Shown piece after piece: positions 11,141 through 20,992 of a stretch of DNA of 64,000 nucleotides (the first letter of the stretch is position 1; each line of letters starts with the position of its first letter). Source of the DNA: Exophiala sp. HKRS030. Its lineage: Eukaryota; Ascomycota; Eurotiomycetes; Chaetothyriales; Herpotrichiellaceae. The notes under the pieces were generated by a model. The model did no database searches, was not told where the DNA came from, and saw only the letters and a program-made list of their open reading frames with translations. The stretch spans positions 5,084,001 to 5,148,000 of the forward strand of contig JAHWDD010000005.1 in the NCBI GenBank assembly GCA_023897205.1. Reading direction: 5' to 3'. Both the position numbers and the translations under genes were made by a program.

Positions 11141-12802
11141 ATGGATCGAGCTACACTGACCAGGACTAGTAGCGGCTACAAGTCTCTCAAACAGCAGACT
11201 CAGACCGAGGAAGCGTCCCTCAAAATGCCTCCACACCTTGACCTTCCCAAGAAGAGAGTTACGCCGTTCCTTTTTTACCTTCTTTTCTTCGCCACGCTTG
11301 GTCCTCTGCAATTCGGGTATCATCTCGTAAGTATCCCTTCCGTCTCTGGTACGATTACACAAAGGCTCATACAACGACCAGGGCGAACTCAATGCCCCCG
11401 AGGTAGTCATCAGGTGTCAAGTCAAAAAGCTACCTACCTACAATGCCCTCGGCTTGCCCCAATGTATTCACATGTCCAATGCTCAATGGGTATGATCCAG
11501 TCTCTTTTCACTATTGGTGGATTGATCGGTGCCCTTTTCAGTGGCCGACTAGCTACCAAATGGGGTCGACTCTTTACATTGAAGCTGTTGACTTTATTCT
11601 TGGCTGGTGGACCGATCGCAGAGGCACTCGCCGGCAAGATATGGGTCATGGCGTTGGGCAGAGCAATCGCTGGAATTGGAGCGGGCGCGGCCACTGTGGT
11701 TGCTCCAATTTACATCTCTGAATTATCCCCGGCGAACAAGCGTGGCCTTTTCGGTGCATTTACGCAGGTTCAAATCAACGCTGGAATTTCCATTTCTCAA
11801 GTACTCGGATACTTCCTATCCAGGAATTCCAAATGGCGATGGATTCTTGCTACGGCAGGTTTCATTGGCCTGTTCAACCTTTTTGGTTTGCTGTTCGCTA
11901 AAGAAAGTCCGACCTGGCTTGCTTCCAACAACCAACCCCGTGCTGCTCGATCTGTTCTTCAGCGCATTCGTGGGCGGGATGTCGACATTCGAGACGAGAT
12001 GGAGACTTGGGAAATCTCAGGCGCAGGAGAACAAGAAGCTCTACTCGGAAATCTATCGAGACCACAAAAATCACAAACAGCTGCAAAGTCCTTCATTGAT
12101 GTGATCAGAATCCCAAAGTATCGTCGAGCTGTCATTGCCGTCAGTGCAACCATGATTGCACAACAACTCACAGGTATCAACGCCGTTGTCATGTATAGCG
12201 TCTCCGTTTTGGGAGAAATAATGCCTCGAAAAGCCGCCCTCATCACCATTATTGTCTCAGCTGCCAATGTGGTTATTACGTTAGTCTTCTCCCCTTTACC
12301 CGACAAAATTGGAAGAAAGAAGACCCTCCTTGCATCGATTACTGGCATGGGAACAGCCTCGTGCTTACTCGCCAGTGGTTTGGCCAAGGACAACAGAAGC
12401 CTCACGATTGTCGGAATTCCTCTTTTCGTATGCAGTTTTGGTCTCGGACTGGGGCCAGTTCCCTTCATCCTGACCAGTGAACTCGTTGGACCTGAGGCAG
12501 TTGGAGCCACCTCAAGTTGGGCACTCGCCTTCAATTGGCTGTCTACATTTCTTGTTGCACAGTTTTTCCCAATGCTCAACGCAAAGCTCCCCCGTGGGCA
12601 TGTCTTCTGGATTTTTGCTGGTGTTGCAGGATTCTTCTACTTGCTGATCGGAGTTTGTCTTCCAGAAAGCAAGGGCAAGGCGAATGTGGACGAAGTGTGG
12701 GCCAGTCGAAGTCATGGGTTACCTAAGTTCGTTGAATGCATTGTTCACTGTGGAGGATGCTGCTTCCGTTATGGACGTTGCTGCTTACGACGAAGACGTT
12801 GA
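11141..12802 (+). CDS. MFS sugar transporter (apparent one-base frame break)
   Basis: A 12-helix Major Facilitator sugar/H+ symporter of the plasma membrane or endomembranes. Exon 1 runs 11141-11326, with a 55-bp intron (GTAAGT...CCAG) to 11381; exon 2 starts GELNAPEVVIRCQ, a Vps73/yeast-hexose-transporter-like loop, and continues to 12802. The exon-2 frame hits a stop at 11493 but the protein continues perfectly in the next frame (GMIQSLFTIGGLIGAL). One G is missing from GGG at 11488-11490; with it the product is 535 residues. Sugar-porter motifs are present: GRLATKWGR, ISELSPANKRG, QQLTGINAVVMY, DKIGRKK and LPESKGK. I chose the ATG at 11141 (aaaaATGg) over 11072 because the 23 residues between them look non-coding. 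The last 25 residues are Cys/Arg-rich and unlike the family, so the C-terminus may be spliced differently. Substrate is not deducible. Confidence 0.85.
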   Translation: MDRATLTRTSSGYKSLKQQTQTEEASLKMPPHLDLPKKRVTPFLFYLLFFATLGPLQFGYHLVSIPSVSGTITQRLIQRPGRTQCPRGSHQVSSQKATYLQCPRLAPMYSHVQCSMGMIQSLFTIGGLIGALFSGRLATKWGRLFTLKLLTLFLAGGPIAEALAGKIWVMALGRAIAGIGAGAATVVAPIYISELSPANKRGLFGAFTQVQINAGISISQVLGYFLSRNSKWRWILATAGFIGLFNLFGLLFAKESPTWLASNNQPRAARSVLQRIRGRDVDIRDEMETWEISGAGEQEALLGNLSRPQKSQTAAKSFIDVIRIPKYRRAVIAVSATMIAQQLTGINAVVMYSVSVLGEIMPRKAALITIIVSAANVVITLVFSPLPDKIGRKKTLLASITGMGTASCLLASGLAKDNRSLTIVGIPLFVCSFGLGLGPVPFILTSELVGPEAVGATSSWALAFNWLSTFLVAQFFPMLNAKLPRGHVFWIFAGVAGFFYLLIGVCLPESKGKANVDEVWASRSHGLPKFVECIVHCGGCCFRYGRCCLRRRR

Positions 12803-13834
12803 GTACAGGATCTGGATCTGGATCTCTTCGAAAGAACAGAAGTTCTCATAGGCCATCATTATCACTGGGATTGGGTGCAGGCATCCTTGGACGCTTCCTT
12901 GGAATTGTTTGACATGGTTTACTCTGAATTTTGTGTTATGAACTGAATACCCTGTATTATTACTGTATCACTAGCCTGGAGAAGTTGCATCAATGATGGA
13001 GTGTCTTGAGTCTGTATTCACCCTGAAAGATTATTCCTTTACCCACAACGCGAAAGCATGGTTCAAGTCAGCTCTTGCATAATGGTCAAATGTCCCGTGA
13101 TTGTCTCAGTACTCACATATGGACCGGCCAGTGTGGAAAACCTGATGTCAAGAGCGACGATCGTGGAGCGTTGAGCACAAGTAAGCCACCCGGCTTGCGT
13201 ACCCACGGGTGCCATTCACGTGCCATTCCCCTTCTGACCCCTTGCCTTGTGTTTTTCTTGATTTGCCACGATTCTTGCTCGCCCCACAGCCTTGAATAAA
13301 ACTTGAAACATGTCCCCAAACCTTGCCACAACTCTGTCAACAGCACTCATCCCTCAATATGTCATTCATTCGTCGCAATCGCGGTAGACACAGCCCACCA
13401 TAGTCCCCTTCATTTGGTGGGATCGTCGTCCGCCACGATTGCGGAGGAAAGCTCCTGTGCCAGTACCCCAAGGGGTCAGCCATGTTTGACGTATCATGCC
13501 TCCCCGGATACATGACTGTGTAGGTACATCTGGTATAAGAAGAGTGTCTGAGTCTCAAGAGTTTTCGGAGTTCGTCCCCATTCACTACTTGCTCGCTCTA
13601 GATTCACATATATAACTCGACTCATCGCACTCCTTGAACTATCCTTAACATCTTCTCCGGACTCGTTCGATCTCATTTTGAACTCACACAAATCAAAGCC
13701 CACCACAGTCTTCAAACAACAGGCCTTTCTACATCGCAGCGCTATTCAAACCGGTCTCATCTCAATCTCATCTCATCTCACCCACCCACGCACTACAACC
13801 TGTACAACCCAACACCGCTACCTAATCCTCCACG
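12803..13834. other. Intergenic with the long leader of the Ala/Ser-rich protein gene
   Basis: Contains the 3' region of the transporter and the promoter and leader of the next gene. A TATATAA sequence is at 13609-13615 and a pyrimidine-rich tract with repeated TCTCA units at about 13755-13815. No other gene is supported. Confidence 0.55.
13609..13615 (+). promoter_or_regulatory. TATA-like box upstream of the 154-residue protein
   Basis: TATATAA lies 220 bp before the ATG at 13835 and is followed by a CT/CA-rich tract, the layout expected of a strongly transcribed fungal gene with a long leader. Motif only. Confidence 0.35.
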
Positions 13835-14299
13835 ATGCGTCTAACATACATCATCACGGCTCTGGCCATGAGCAGCAGCAGCAGCACGGTGCTGGCGCAA
13901 GACGCGATCAGCTCTCTCCTGTCGCAAGCGTCATCACTGGTCGGGACGAACAGCGAACTGGGATCGATCCTGACGAGCGCCGAGAGCTACATCAACAGCG
14001 TGACGTCGGGCATCACGGACGCGGCAGCAGCGTCGTCGGTGCTGTCGGACCTGGAATCGCAAGCCAGCGCCGTCACCTCGGCCGTGGGAAGTGCCGCCAG
14101 CAGCCTCGACACCGGCGCCTCGGGCCTCGCCAGCAGTCTGAGCACCGCCGCCACGGGCCTGACGGGCTCGTTGGGCTCGGCCACGAGGTCCGCCTCGGCC
14201 ACCGCAGCATCGAATACCGGTAATGGCGTCGATCGTGTCGTTTTGCCTGCTGCTGGTGCTGTGGGTGCTGCTGTCTTGGGTTTGGCTGCTTTGCTTTGA
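13835..14299 (+). CDS. Small secreted Ala/Ser-rich protein with GPI-type C-terminus
   Basis: An intronless frame of 154 residues. It begins with a signal peptide (about 1-22, MRLTYIITALAMSSSSSTVLAQ, with likely cleavage after VLA or LAQ). The middle is rich in Ser, Ala, Gly and Thr with spaced Leu and Val, and no cysteine. The end has a small-residue site (about NTGNG) and a hydrophobic tail of about 18 residues (VVLPAAGAVGAAVLGLAALL), the pattern of GPI-anchor addition. It is probably a cell-wall or plasma-membrane surface protein. Codon use is markedly GC-rich in the third position compared with neighbours, suggesting high expression. I do not recognise a named family. Confidence 0.75.
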   Translation: MRLTYIITALAMSSSSSTVLAQDAISSLLSQASSLVGTNSELGSILTSAESYINSVTSGITDAAAASSVLSDLESQASAVTSAVGSAASSLDTGASGLASSLSTAATGLTGSLGSATRSASATAASNTGNGVDRVVLPAAGAVGAAVLGLAALL

Positions 14300-15554
14300 G
14301 GATTGAAGACTGTAGACTGGGGGTTTGTCGTATGAGGTTTGACAGGCTATTTGTCCTTCGAGGGACAGGAGAGTTGTCCCAGCAGTCTACATGGCTATGG
14401 GTACGAGGCAGGGAAATCCTCATGCGTAATTACCGTGGATACCCTGAGCTTTGGAGGTCGGATTTTGGCTAAAGGAGTCATCGAAAGGCGTTTAGAGCTA
14501 CACATGCACATGCACATGATATACATATCCATATCCATATACATATACGTCCTTGGGGGCTCGGGGCCAAAGGCGAGCTTTTGCTAACTAGAAAGGTCCA
14601 GAGTGCCCAGCGGCACCTAGGTGAAAGGGTATACCTGTCCTAGGGTGCTGTGCATTATGGCACGCTACATAGGCAACAGACATCTGGTAGCTGGACAAGA
14701 CAACGACGAATCAGCAACACGTGATCGTTTCCTGATCACGATCATTGTCAATATCAGACAGAGCGAGGCAGGCAGGCAAGAAGGCAGGCAGGCCAACAGG
14801 GCGTTGAAGAGACAAGCTAGTTTGATTTCACAGCGAGTTTGGAGCTTGATGCTGATACCGCTTCAAAGTGAAGGGGAAATGCTTCAAGTAGGTAGATCAT
14901 AGAAATGCACATACGAGCTGCCATCCATTCCCAGCATAGCATGCACAAACACTAGAGTTGAATGTCCAGGAAATTAAATCTATTGACATCTATGTCTGTA
15001 TTGCTCAATACTATATGCTCAAAGAACAAAAGTGGAGTCTGATTGATCATACCACAATCCACGCATAAGGCGAGATTTTGTGTGGTACAGATCCATTCCA
15101 AGCTTGGGCATCATAATAGTTCTGCTGGTATGCGTGGAATGAAGCCATGCGCGAATCCCTCGTGCACAGCACATCATTGCTGAAGAATGTGGGCACACCG
15201 CCTGAAATGGAATGTATGCATCGAGTCGAAATATGTAAACCGGTCAAGGGCCCTCGCGCGCCGTCCTATCGCCTTCATCTTTACGAACACAATCTCTTGT
15301 CGAAAAGTTGACCTTGGGGTCTTTGTGCTTTTTCCTCGCCCTTTCGTGCTGCTTATCCTGACCCTCAGTCACTCTTTTGAGAACCCTCAATCATATGTTG
15401 TTTTGAACGGAGCGCGCCAATTTGATCGCAGCACTCGAGCGATCAATCTACCAAACCATTTTGCGTCTTATTACCATCACACACCAACGCTCGTTTCTTC
15501 GGAAGTTTTCAAATAATCTAATTTGTAGGAGGGATTCGCAAAATCACCGACAAC
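14300..15554. other. Intergenic between two GPI-type protein genes
   Basis: Contains an alternating CATAT/CACATG tract at about 14504-14552 and a GGCAGGCA repeat at about 14770-14795. No gene could be supported; the last 300 bp should hold the promoter of the next gene. Confidence 0.55.
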
Positions 15555-16381
15555 ATGTTCGGTTTGTCGTTGATTGCCTTCAGCGCACTTGCTGCAAATG
15601 TGTTGGCCCAACCACCACCTTCAGCGCCACTTGCGACCTTTGCCAATACCTCATGGACCTCTGTCCACATAGGACAAGTCTGGCCAATTCAATGGACTCC
15701 AGGAAATGGAAGTCTAGTATCCTTGTTTCTGGTTAACGCGACCTGGATCGGGGAAATCTTTGGTAATTGAATACTCGGCACTCATCAGTTGGAGGATGCC
15801 CTTTTATACTGACTATATTCCTAGTCAATCGTCCCGCCGTTCCAAGTTGGTACCAATGGACTGTTGGTGGCCCTCCAGGATTTTCACCGGGCAACTATTC
15901 CCTGGGGTTGTCTCAAAACGGTGATGTTGTTTACTCATCTCGATTCGAGATCGTCCCTCCGTCGGAGGTTGTTACCACCACTCAAACTACCTTTCCGACA
16001 ATCACGTCCACCGTCAATGCGACTCTGATCAGTATCATTGCTGATTCTACCGTGACTGTGACGTACTGGGACAAATCCTGCAGCTGCAAGAAGAAGACGG
16101 TTCTTCCAGCTGCCACTGGTAGCAATGTCCCTGGTGCCAAGTACACCTGGTACGACTCGACCTGCGGTTGCACCAGAAGTGCGGTTTTGCCAGCTCCTAC
16201 GCTCACCACCAGTTGCTATAATTGGACAGCACCACCTGTGCCTTCAAAGACTTGGACCGACTTGACCTCTGCTGCACCAACCCCTGCGCCGACCGCCAAA
16301 TTCACAGGTGGTGCACCCAGGTTGGTTGTGAGTTCGGGGATCGGTATGTTTGCTGCTGTCGCTATGGCCATGCTTCTATAG
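15555..16381 (+). CDS. Kre9/Knh1-like secreted protein with GPI-type C-terminus
   Basis: Exons 15555-15762 and 15825-16381, with a 62-bp intron (GTAATT...CCTAG) that splits a Val codon, give 254 residues. Residues 1-18 are a signal peptide ending at LAQ. Residues about 25-115 fit the Kre9/Knh1 family Ser/Thr-rich GPI-protein N-terminal fold: IGQVWPIQWTPGNGSLVSLF early, and YQWTVGGPPGFSPGNYSLGL ... SRFEIVPP late. A Thr-rich section follows, then two related short units, WDKSCSCKKKTVLPA and YDSTCGCTRSAVLPA. A Pro/Ala/Thr linker and a hydrophobic tail (VVSSGIGMFAAVAMAMLL) suggest GPI anchoring. Members of this family are wall or membrane proteins linked to beta-glucan assembly; a specific role here is not shown. 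Confidence 0.82.
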
Positions 16382-16754
16382 TTTAAGGGATGGTGTTATT
16401 GAAATCTTTCTCTTCTTTGTTCAAATCATATCAATGTAGCTCTCTGCAGATTCGACATGATGGAGATCGACTCCAGCATTCACAAGATTCAGTAGGGCCG
16501 AGTAGGGTATGGACTACGTGGCGTTGTCTTGTTTGTTGCAATTCATAATCGAGGTCGAAAAGATGATATAATGGCAATTTTGTATGCAAGAAAATTTCCC
16601 GAGGAAATTTCTACAAATGTTTGAGTTGTTCCATTGCACACATCGTCGATCATTCTAACCACCTGTCAATAGTGTAGAAGAACTGCGAGTGCTTCGGATC
16701 ATGAGTTCAACTTGGTAGTTGCCGTGAATGCAATGTCCCTTCTTGTCCCTCCAT
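16382..16754. other. Convergent intergenic gap
   Basis: A 370-bp AT-rich gap between convergent genes; nothing beyond expected 3' regions is visible. Confidence 0.6.
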
Positions 16755-17867
16755 TTATCGAGTGCCCTTGATCTTGGCGAATGCTCCAACATCCAAACTG
16801 GGCAGCGAGAACGGACTTTTCGGACTACCGGGAGACCTGGGACTCAGAGCAACCGCAAAGAGATCGTCCTCAGGGGGTTCGTCTTGCTTCTGCAAAGGAT
16901 TGGTCGGGCTTTGGACCCAAGTGCTGGCTAAAGAATCTAGAGAAGGTGCATATGTTTCCTGTTGTTGTTTCCGGAGGAAGTCAGGTGGTGACTGTGCAAC
17001 GACTCTTTTCGCTGACGCGGAAACAGGTCCATTGCGGAAAGAACTAAACGAGGAATCCGCCACATCAGAAGCCTCGGGCGACAAAGGGTGATCTTCTCGA
17101 ATGATGGTGTTCAGACCGCGGCCTGCAAGGTCCTTTTCACTTGTTCCAAGGCTCAACCCTTTCAGCTTCTCACTGAGCCTTCTGCCGCCTGGAGATCGAG
17201 GACTCTGAATGGTTGGGCTCGTGGCTCCGGAGGTCTTGGGTATATTACTGAGATCGAGACTCGGGGGTTTGACGTTCAGACCAAAATTCTTTTCAATCCA
17301 TTGTTTCTCCGACACTGCCATTTCGAGGGCAATACCTTCCAGGTTATGTTCCTCCTCGCGTTTGATTTCTTTCTCCAAGACGGACAATCTCTTTTTGGCC
17401 CAAATGGTATGCAAAACACCTTTCTTCCCGCTGGTCTTGGCGTTGGCACCTAGTTCGGGTGTGAATATGGCAGGTAGAGGATAAACAGTCATCTTGATTG
17501 GCGAGGTGTCTGACTCAGGTGTGTCAGGAGTGGTATCAGTGGTCGCGGGTTCGGGGGGATGATAGGCCAAGATGATGTGAGGAGGAACAATGGCACCGGG
17601 AGGGAGCAAGAAATATACACGACGGATATTGTCCGAAGAGATATCGTCTGCTGGGAAGACGGTATTTTTGCCTGACCACGAGACATGCCACTTGCCCGAC
17701 TTTGAACGGAGTTGATCATCGTCTTGCCACTCGACCATCATGACTTTGGTGCCTTCATTGCCTTTATGTGGCTCGAATTCGAAGCGAGCAAGTGCAGTGA
17801 CGGACTTGAGAGTGTCAGGTCCGATAGGAGTTCTCGGAGTGGCAGGACTCTCAATCGTATCAGTCAT
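16755..17867 (-). CDS. Conserved-looking protein of unknown function, Pro/Ser-rich C-terminal half
   Basis: I do not recognise this protein. A single intronless frame of 370 residues starts at the ATG at 17867; the open frame continues upstream only through a non-ATG codon. Residues about 15-110 look folded: FEFEPHKGNEGTKVMMVEWQ, WHVSWSGKNTVFPADD and RVYFLLPPGAIVPPHIILAY. A second block about 140-215 is charged and helical (KKGVLHTIWAKKRLSVLEKE ... IALEMAVSEKQWIEKNFGL), possibly coiled coil. The C-terminal half is disordered, with many Ser-Pro sites (SPRSPGG, SPRSPGSPKSPF), possible kinase targets. No signal peptide or membrane segment is present, so a soluble protein is likely. Confidence 0.75.
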   Translation of the reverse strand: MTDTIESPATPRTPIGPDTLKSVTALARFEFEPHKGNEGTKVMMVEWQDDDQLRSKSGKWHVSWSGKNTVFPADDISSDNIRRVYFLLPPGAIVPPHIILAYHPPEPATTDTTPDTPESDTSPIKMTVYPLPAIFTPELGANAKTSGKKGVLHTIWAKKRLSVLEKEIKREEEHNLEGIALEMAVSEKQWIEKNFGLNVKPPSLDLSNIPKTSGATSPTIQSPRSPGGRRLSEKLKGLSLGTSEKDLAGRGLNTIIREDHPLSPEASDVADSSFSSFRNGPVSASAKRVVAQSPPDFLRKQQQETYAPSLDSLASTWVQSPTNPLQKQDEPPEDDLFAVALSPRSPGSPKSPFSLPSLDVGAFAKIKGTR

Positions 17868-18646
17868 GGTGGTGTGTGGTTCTGAGCGAGGGGTCAGAAT
17901 GTCGGTATTGATGCAAGAAGCGGTACAGAGGTCGAGGCGGACGCTAGCAAGGCAAGCAGGTGGGCTAAAACAACGCAAAGGTTCTAAACAAACACAAAAA
18001 CGAAGGGCATGGAAAGTGCGACCGAGTGATGGATGAAGAAAAAGGATGGACGTTAGAAGGGGTAACTTGTACTCTGTCGTTAGGAAAGGAATCTAATTAG
18101 ACTGTCTAGTTAGTTAGTTAGCAGTTGCAGTAGGTCCTGCGTGATCCTGATAAGTCGGTCGATATGGAGGTGAGGTGAGGGAGGGGAGTGGGTGGATCTT
18201 GGGGGAAGTTTCATGTGTGACGACTTCTGAGCAGCGGTTATACAAGGTGACGACAGCCTCGACCAGTCTAACTAGTTGACTAGGTACCTAGTAATTAAAC
18301 AACCAACGTCCTCGATTAGTCTCTCGCTCGAGATTTGTTTCCAAGGGGTCAACCGTCCAAGAAACAATCCTCGAGCGCTGTATGCAGATTCATCCAGTCG
18401 ACGCGTGATATTGATAGATCAAAATCCGAGGTTGAGTTGCACATCGGTAAATTCAGTTGGTTCGTATGAAAAGTTGACATGTACTGAGGACTCGTGACTT
18501 GTGTATTTCACACACCACACATACACACTCCGTACACATAATGTGGACATGACAAAGTCCTTTCAACCAGATACTAAGACTAATGAACTACCTCTATTAC
18601 TCGAGAAGGAAAAACCTAATTTCCATGTATAGTTCGATCCTAGAGG

Positions 18647-18959
18647 GTGACCGAAGGGGAACGACTAATCGCACAAGCACAGAATCTAACTACACAGCAG
18701 CACGTGATCTGTCTATGTCCCTCTAGAGTCCTATTTTCCTAAAAAGCTCCTACGGTAGCGTGACTATTACTTATTTTATGAGCTAATATGAGAGAGCTTC
18801 TACTAGAATCTCTAAACACTAAATTTTAGCCCGAAAATATAGTTGGTTATTATTTTGTAAGCGTAGAATTCGAGAAGGGCTATCTAGAAGTCTTATTGTA
18901 TAGAAAACCTAACTTGTGAGATCTTGTGCTTGTGCGATTAGTGGCTCCCGTGACCGAAG
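18647..18959. repeat. 10-bp target-site duplication GTGACCGAAG flanking the MITE
   Basis: The perfect direct repeat GTGACCGAAG occurs at 18647-18656 and 18950-18959, exactly abutting the two inverted-repeat ends. A 10-bp duplication is in the 8-11 bp range made by Mutator-like transposases. Confidence 0.75.
18657..18949. mobile_element. Non-autonomous MULE-type MITE, 293 bp
   Basis: The ends are inverted repeats of 25 bp with two mismatches. The left end 18657-18681 starts GGGAACGACTAATCGC. The reverse complement of the right end 18949-18925 starts GGGAGCCACTAATCGC, and 18 bases in the middle are identical; weaker similarity extends to about 34 bp. A perfect 10-bp direct repeat flanks it. 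The interior is AT-rich and has no coding capacity. Length, termini and duplication size fit a miniature inverted-repeat element mobilised by a Mutator-like transposase. hAT elements would give 8 bp and Tc1/mariner TA, so they fit less well. No transposase gene is in the window. Confidence 0.78.
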
Positions 18960-19398
18960 GGCCGCTTTAACCTGAGCTTTAACTGAGCCTTGGCCGTAGC
19001 ATCACTGAACCCTCCCTGAGCGCTCCCTGAGCAAACACACTTGGGGCCTAATCAGGTCCCTACGATCCGGCTATCCTTGCCTCCCGGCTAGGCATCCGTT
19101 TCAGACGGGCGTTGGGAAGCCTGGCAGATTCCCAGCGGCTACTGTACACATTGCGCTGACTCGATGCTCCCTGTGATGCCGCCAAAAAAGTTCCACGCAG
19201 CCTAAACTTTTGGTAGGCCATCCACGCCATCCTACCGCTGAACTAATGTAGACAAATATCGTCATCTTCTAATTACTCGGCGCGTGAAAGCGTCTGCAGA
19301 CCTTAATCCATTTCACAGAAAGGGGAATTTACTTATTTACTCCTCACGGTGTTGAAAAATCTGAACGAGAATGGGAAGCAAAAAAGTACAAAAAGAAA

Positions 19399-19487
19399 TG
19401 GTCACTACGAGGGTCGAACTCGCGACCTTGGCGTCAACAGTTTTCAATGTTATTAGCACCACGCTCTAACCAACTGGAGAACTGATT
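19399..19487 (-). pseudogene. tRNA-Ile(AAU)-like sequence with degenerate 5' end
   Basis: Read on the minus strand, the 3' two-thirds is a good tRNA. The D loop is AGTTGGTTAGAGC, and the anticodon stem TGGTG/CGCCA holds loop CTAATAA (anticodon AAT). A 16-nt insert sits after position 37 where tRNA introns lie. Variable loop AGGTC, T arm GCGAG-TTCGACC-CTCGT and acceptor strand AGTGACC+A are present, followed by T-runs. The 5' acceptor strand reads AATCAGT where GGTCACT would pair, giving three mismatches, and the D-stem 5' side is also disturbed. This suggests a pseudogene or a tRNA-derived repeat; a functional divergent copy cannot be fully excluded. Confidence 0.5.
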
Positions 19488-20139
19488 AGTATTTGATGCG
19501 AGGCAGATGTTGATCGGTGGCTACTAACCTGAGCTAAGCGACCTGTTCGATTGTGAACAGATTTGCGTAACTTCAAATTATATAGGAAAATTTTCTTTTA
19601 ACAAGAGGACTGCTTTGTGACGTCATGATGTCTCCACCGTCCCAAATGCTTTGGTCCGTCTACTTCTCCCTTCAAGCCCAGCGGCAGCCTCAGGCCGTTC
19701 TTTGAGGTTACGATCATACCTCTCAGGGACGCTATGATGGCTACTCAGCTGTCTCGTATCGCTGTTCATACGTCAATTCCACCTACCGGGTTGCCTGTTG
19801 AGGTAGGGGACTGGGAATCGTGACGGTTATCAGTGACCGACGAACAAGACCTTCGGCCCGGATGCATGTAAACACTCTATCCAAGATACTCTGGACGATG
19901 ATATGGTTGTGATTTAAGGTCAGTTATGCGTTAGCACTGTTCGCTTTTCTCAAGTCACCAGGAGAAGCCGGGATGAAGCTACATGGCCCCGAGCTTGAAG
20001 TTGTTCTGGTCAGCGGGGTGCTAACCGGCCTGCGCTTCGGGGACCTCTCGCACATACGATCAGCGAGGCAAACGTCTAGGCTTGACCTGCGAGACCATGA
20101 CTTCGGCCGAGTAGCATGGCTTACTGTAGTCGATGGCGT

Positions 20140-20142
<3 letters not shown>

Positions 20143-20199
<57 letters not shown>
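20143..20199. repeat. (CAT)19 microsatellite
   Basis: Nineteen perfect CAT units in a row. All six frames across it are open, which creates spurious poly-His, poly-Ile and poly-Met frames. No gene is associated with it. Confidence 0.97.
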
Positions 20200-20992
20200 A
20201 CCATGGGCCGATCTACTCGCGTACTTCTACAAGCTCGGTTGGTCCCGTTTGGAGGTGTGGGTGTCCATTATGGCCTCGAGACGGATAACTGGACTATCAA
20301 ATATATGCCAACGCCCGGGGCAAGATTCCTCCGGGTTCATAGAAATATCTGGAGGGATCTCGGACAATGCTCAGGGCAGCCAGGGGAAACACGCAAGGCA
20401 AAGAGTCACAGGGAAAGAGATTGACCAGTGGAAACCTGTCCAGAGAAGCCTCTATTCCAATCTCAGATCCATCTTGACTCGACCCGCCTCTCGACCAGCG
20501 ACATTAGAAACCACCTTATCGAGATCAGGACACCCCTTGTAGAGGTCTATGACTCTCTGTGAACTGGCTATGGGGCTCTCGGGATCATGCCATGTCCACT
20601 CTTAAGGGCATCCTCGTCCTCCACGAGTCCTAACAGTCCACCCCTAAGACCACAGCTTCTAACAAGTGTTCAAATAATAGAGATTATATTCATGTCATAA
20701 GTACTTGGATACATTCGTTAAAACCTGGGTATTCGTTCTCGTTTCTTTTCACCTCAACCATCCATCCATCCATCCGTAGCTTCATAGCCCAAGACTACCA
20801 ACGTCTTACTCAGAGGACGCCTTTGTCGGCGTCAATGCAATGCAGCTTTTCCCAGAAGAGCATGCAAAATTGGATTGCCATAAATGTCCGCTTCAGAATA
20901 CCCCCAACCATTTACTGAGACCCGAAAATATGCTCCATGACACGCTGCTCTTGACTTTGTAGAGCGGAGGACATCAAGAAACACAGCCACCA

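Larger units (their letters stand above)
17868..20992. other. 3.1-kb gene-free region with mobile-element remnants
   Basis: No protein gene is supported. The region holds the MITE (18657-18949), the degenerate tRNA-Ile-like sequence (19399-19487) and the CAT repeat (20143-20199), listed separately. The rest is a mixture of AT-rich and GC-richer patches, consistent with old insertions. The stretch 17868-18300 is probably the promoter of the 370-residue protein gene. Confidence 0.6.

Noticed and set aside
11403..11500. 98-bp intron in the sugar transporter as an alternative to a frame break
   Set aside because: Its phases fit, but it would delete about 33 residues that match the transporter family (QCIHMSNAQWGMIQSLF region).
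18961..19380. Possible second transposon next to the MITE
   Set aside because: Composition differs from the surroundings, but I could find no inverted or direct terminal repeats or coding remnants.
19924..20542. Long frames on both strands with poly-Met, poly-His or poly-Ile
   Set aside because: They exist only because the (CAT)19 repeat is open in all frames; flanking residues show no protein pattern.
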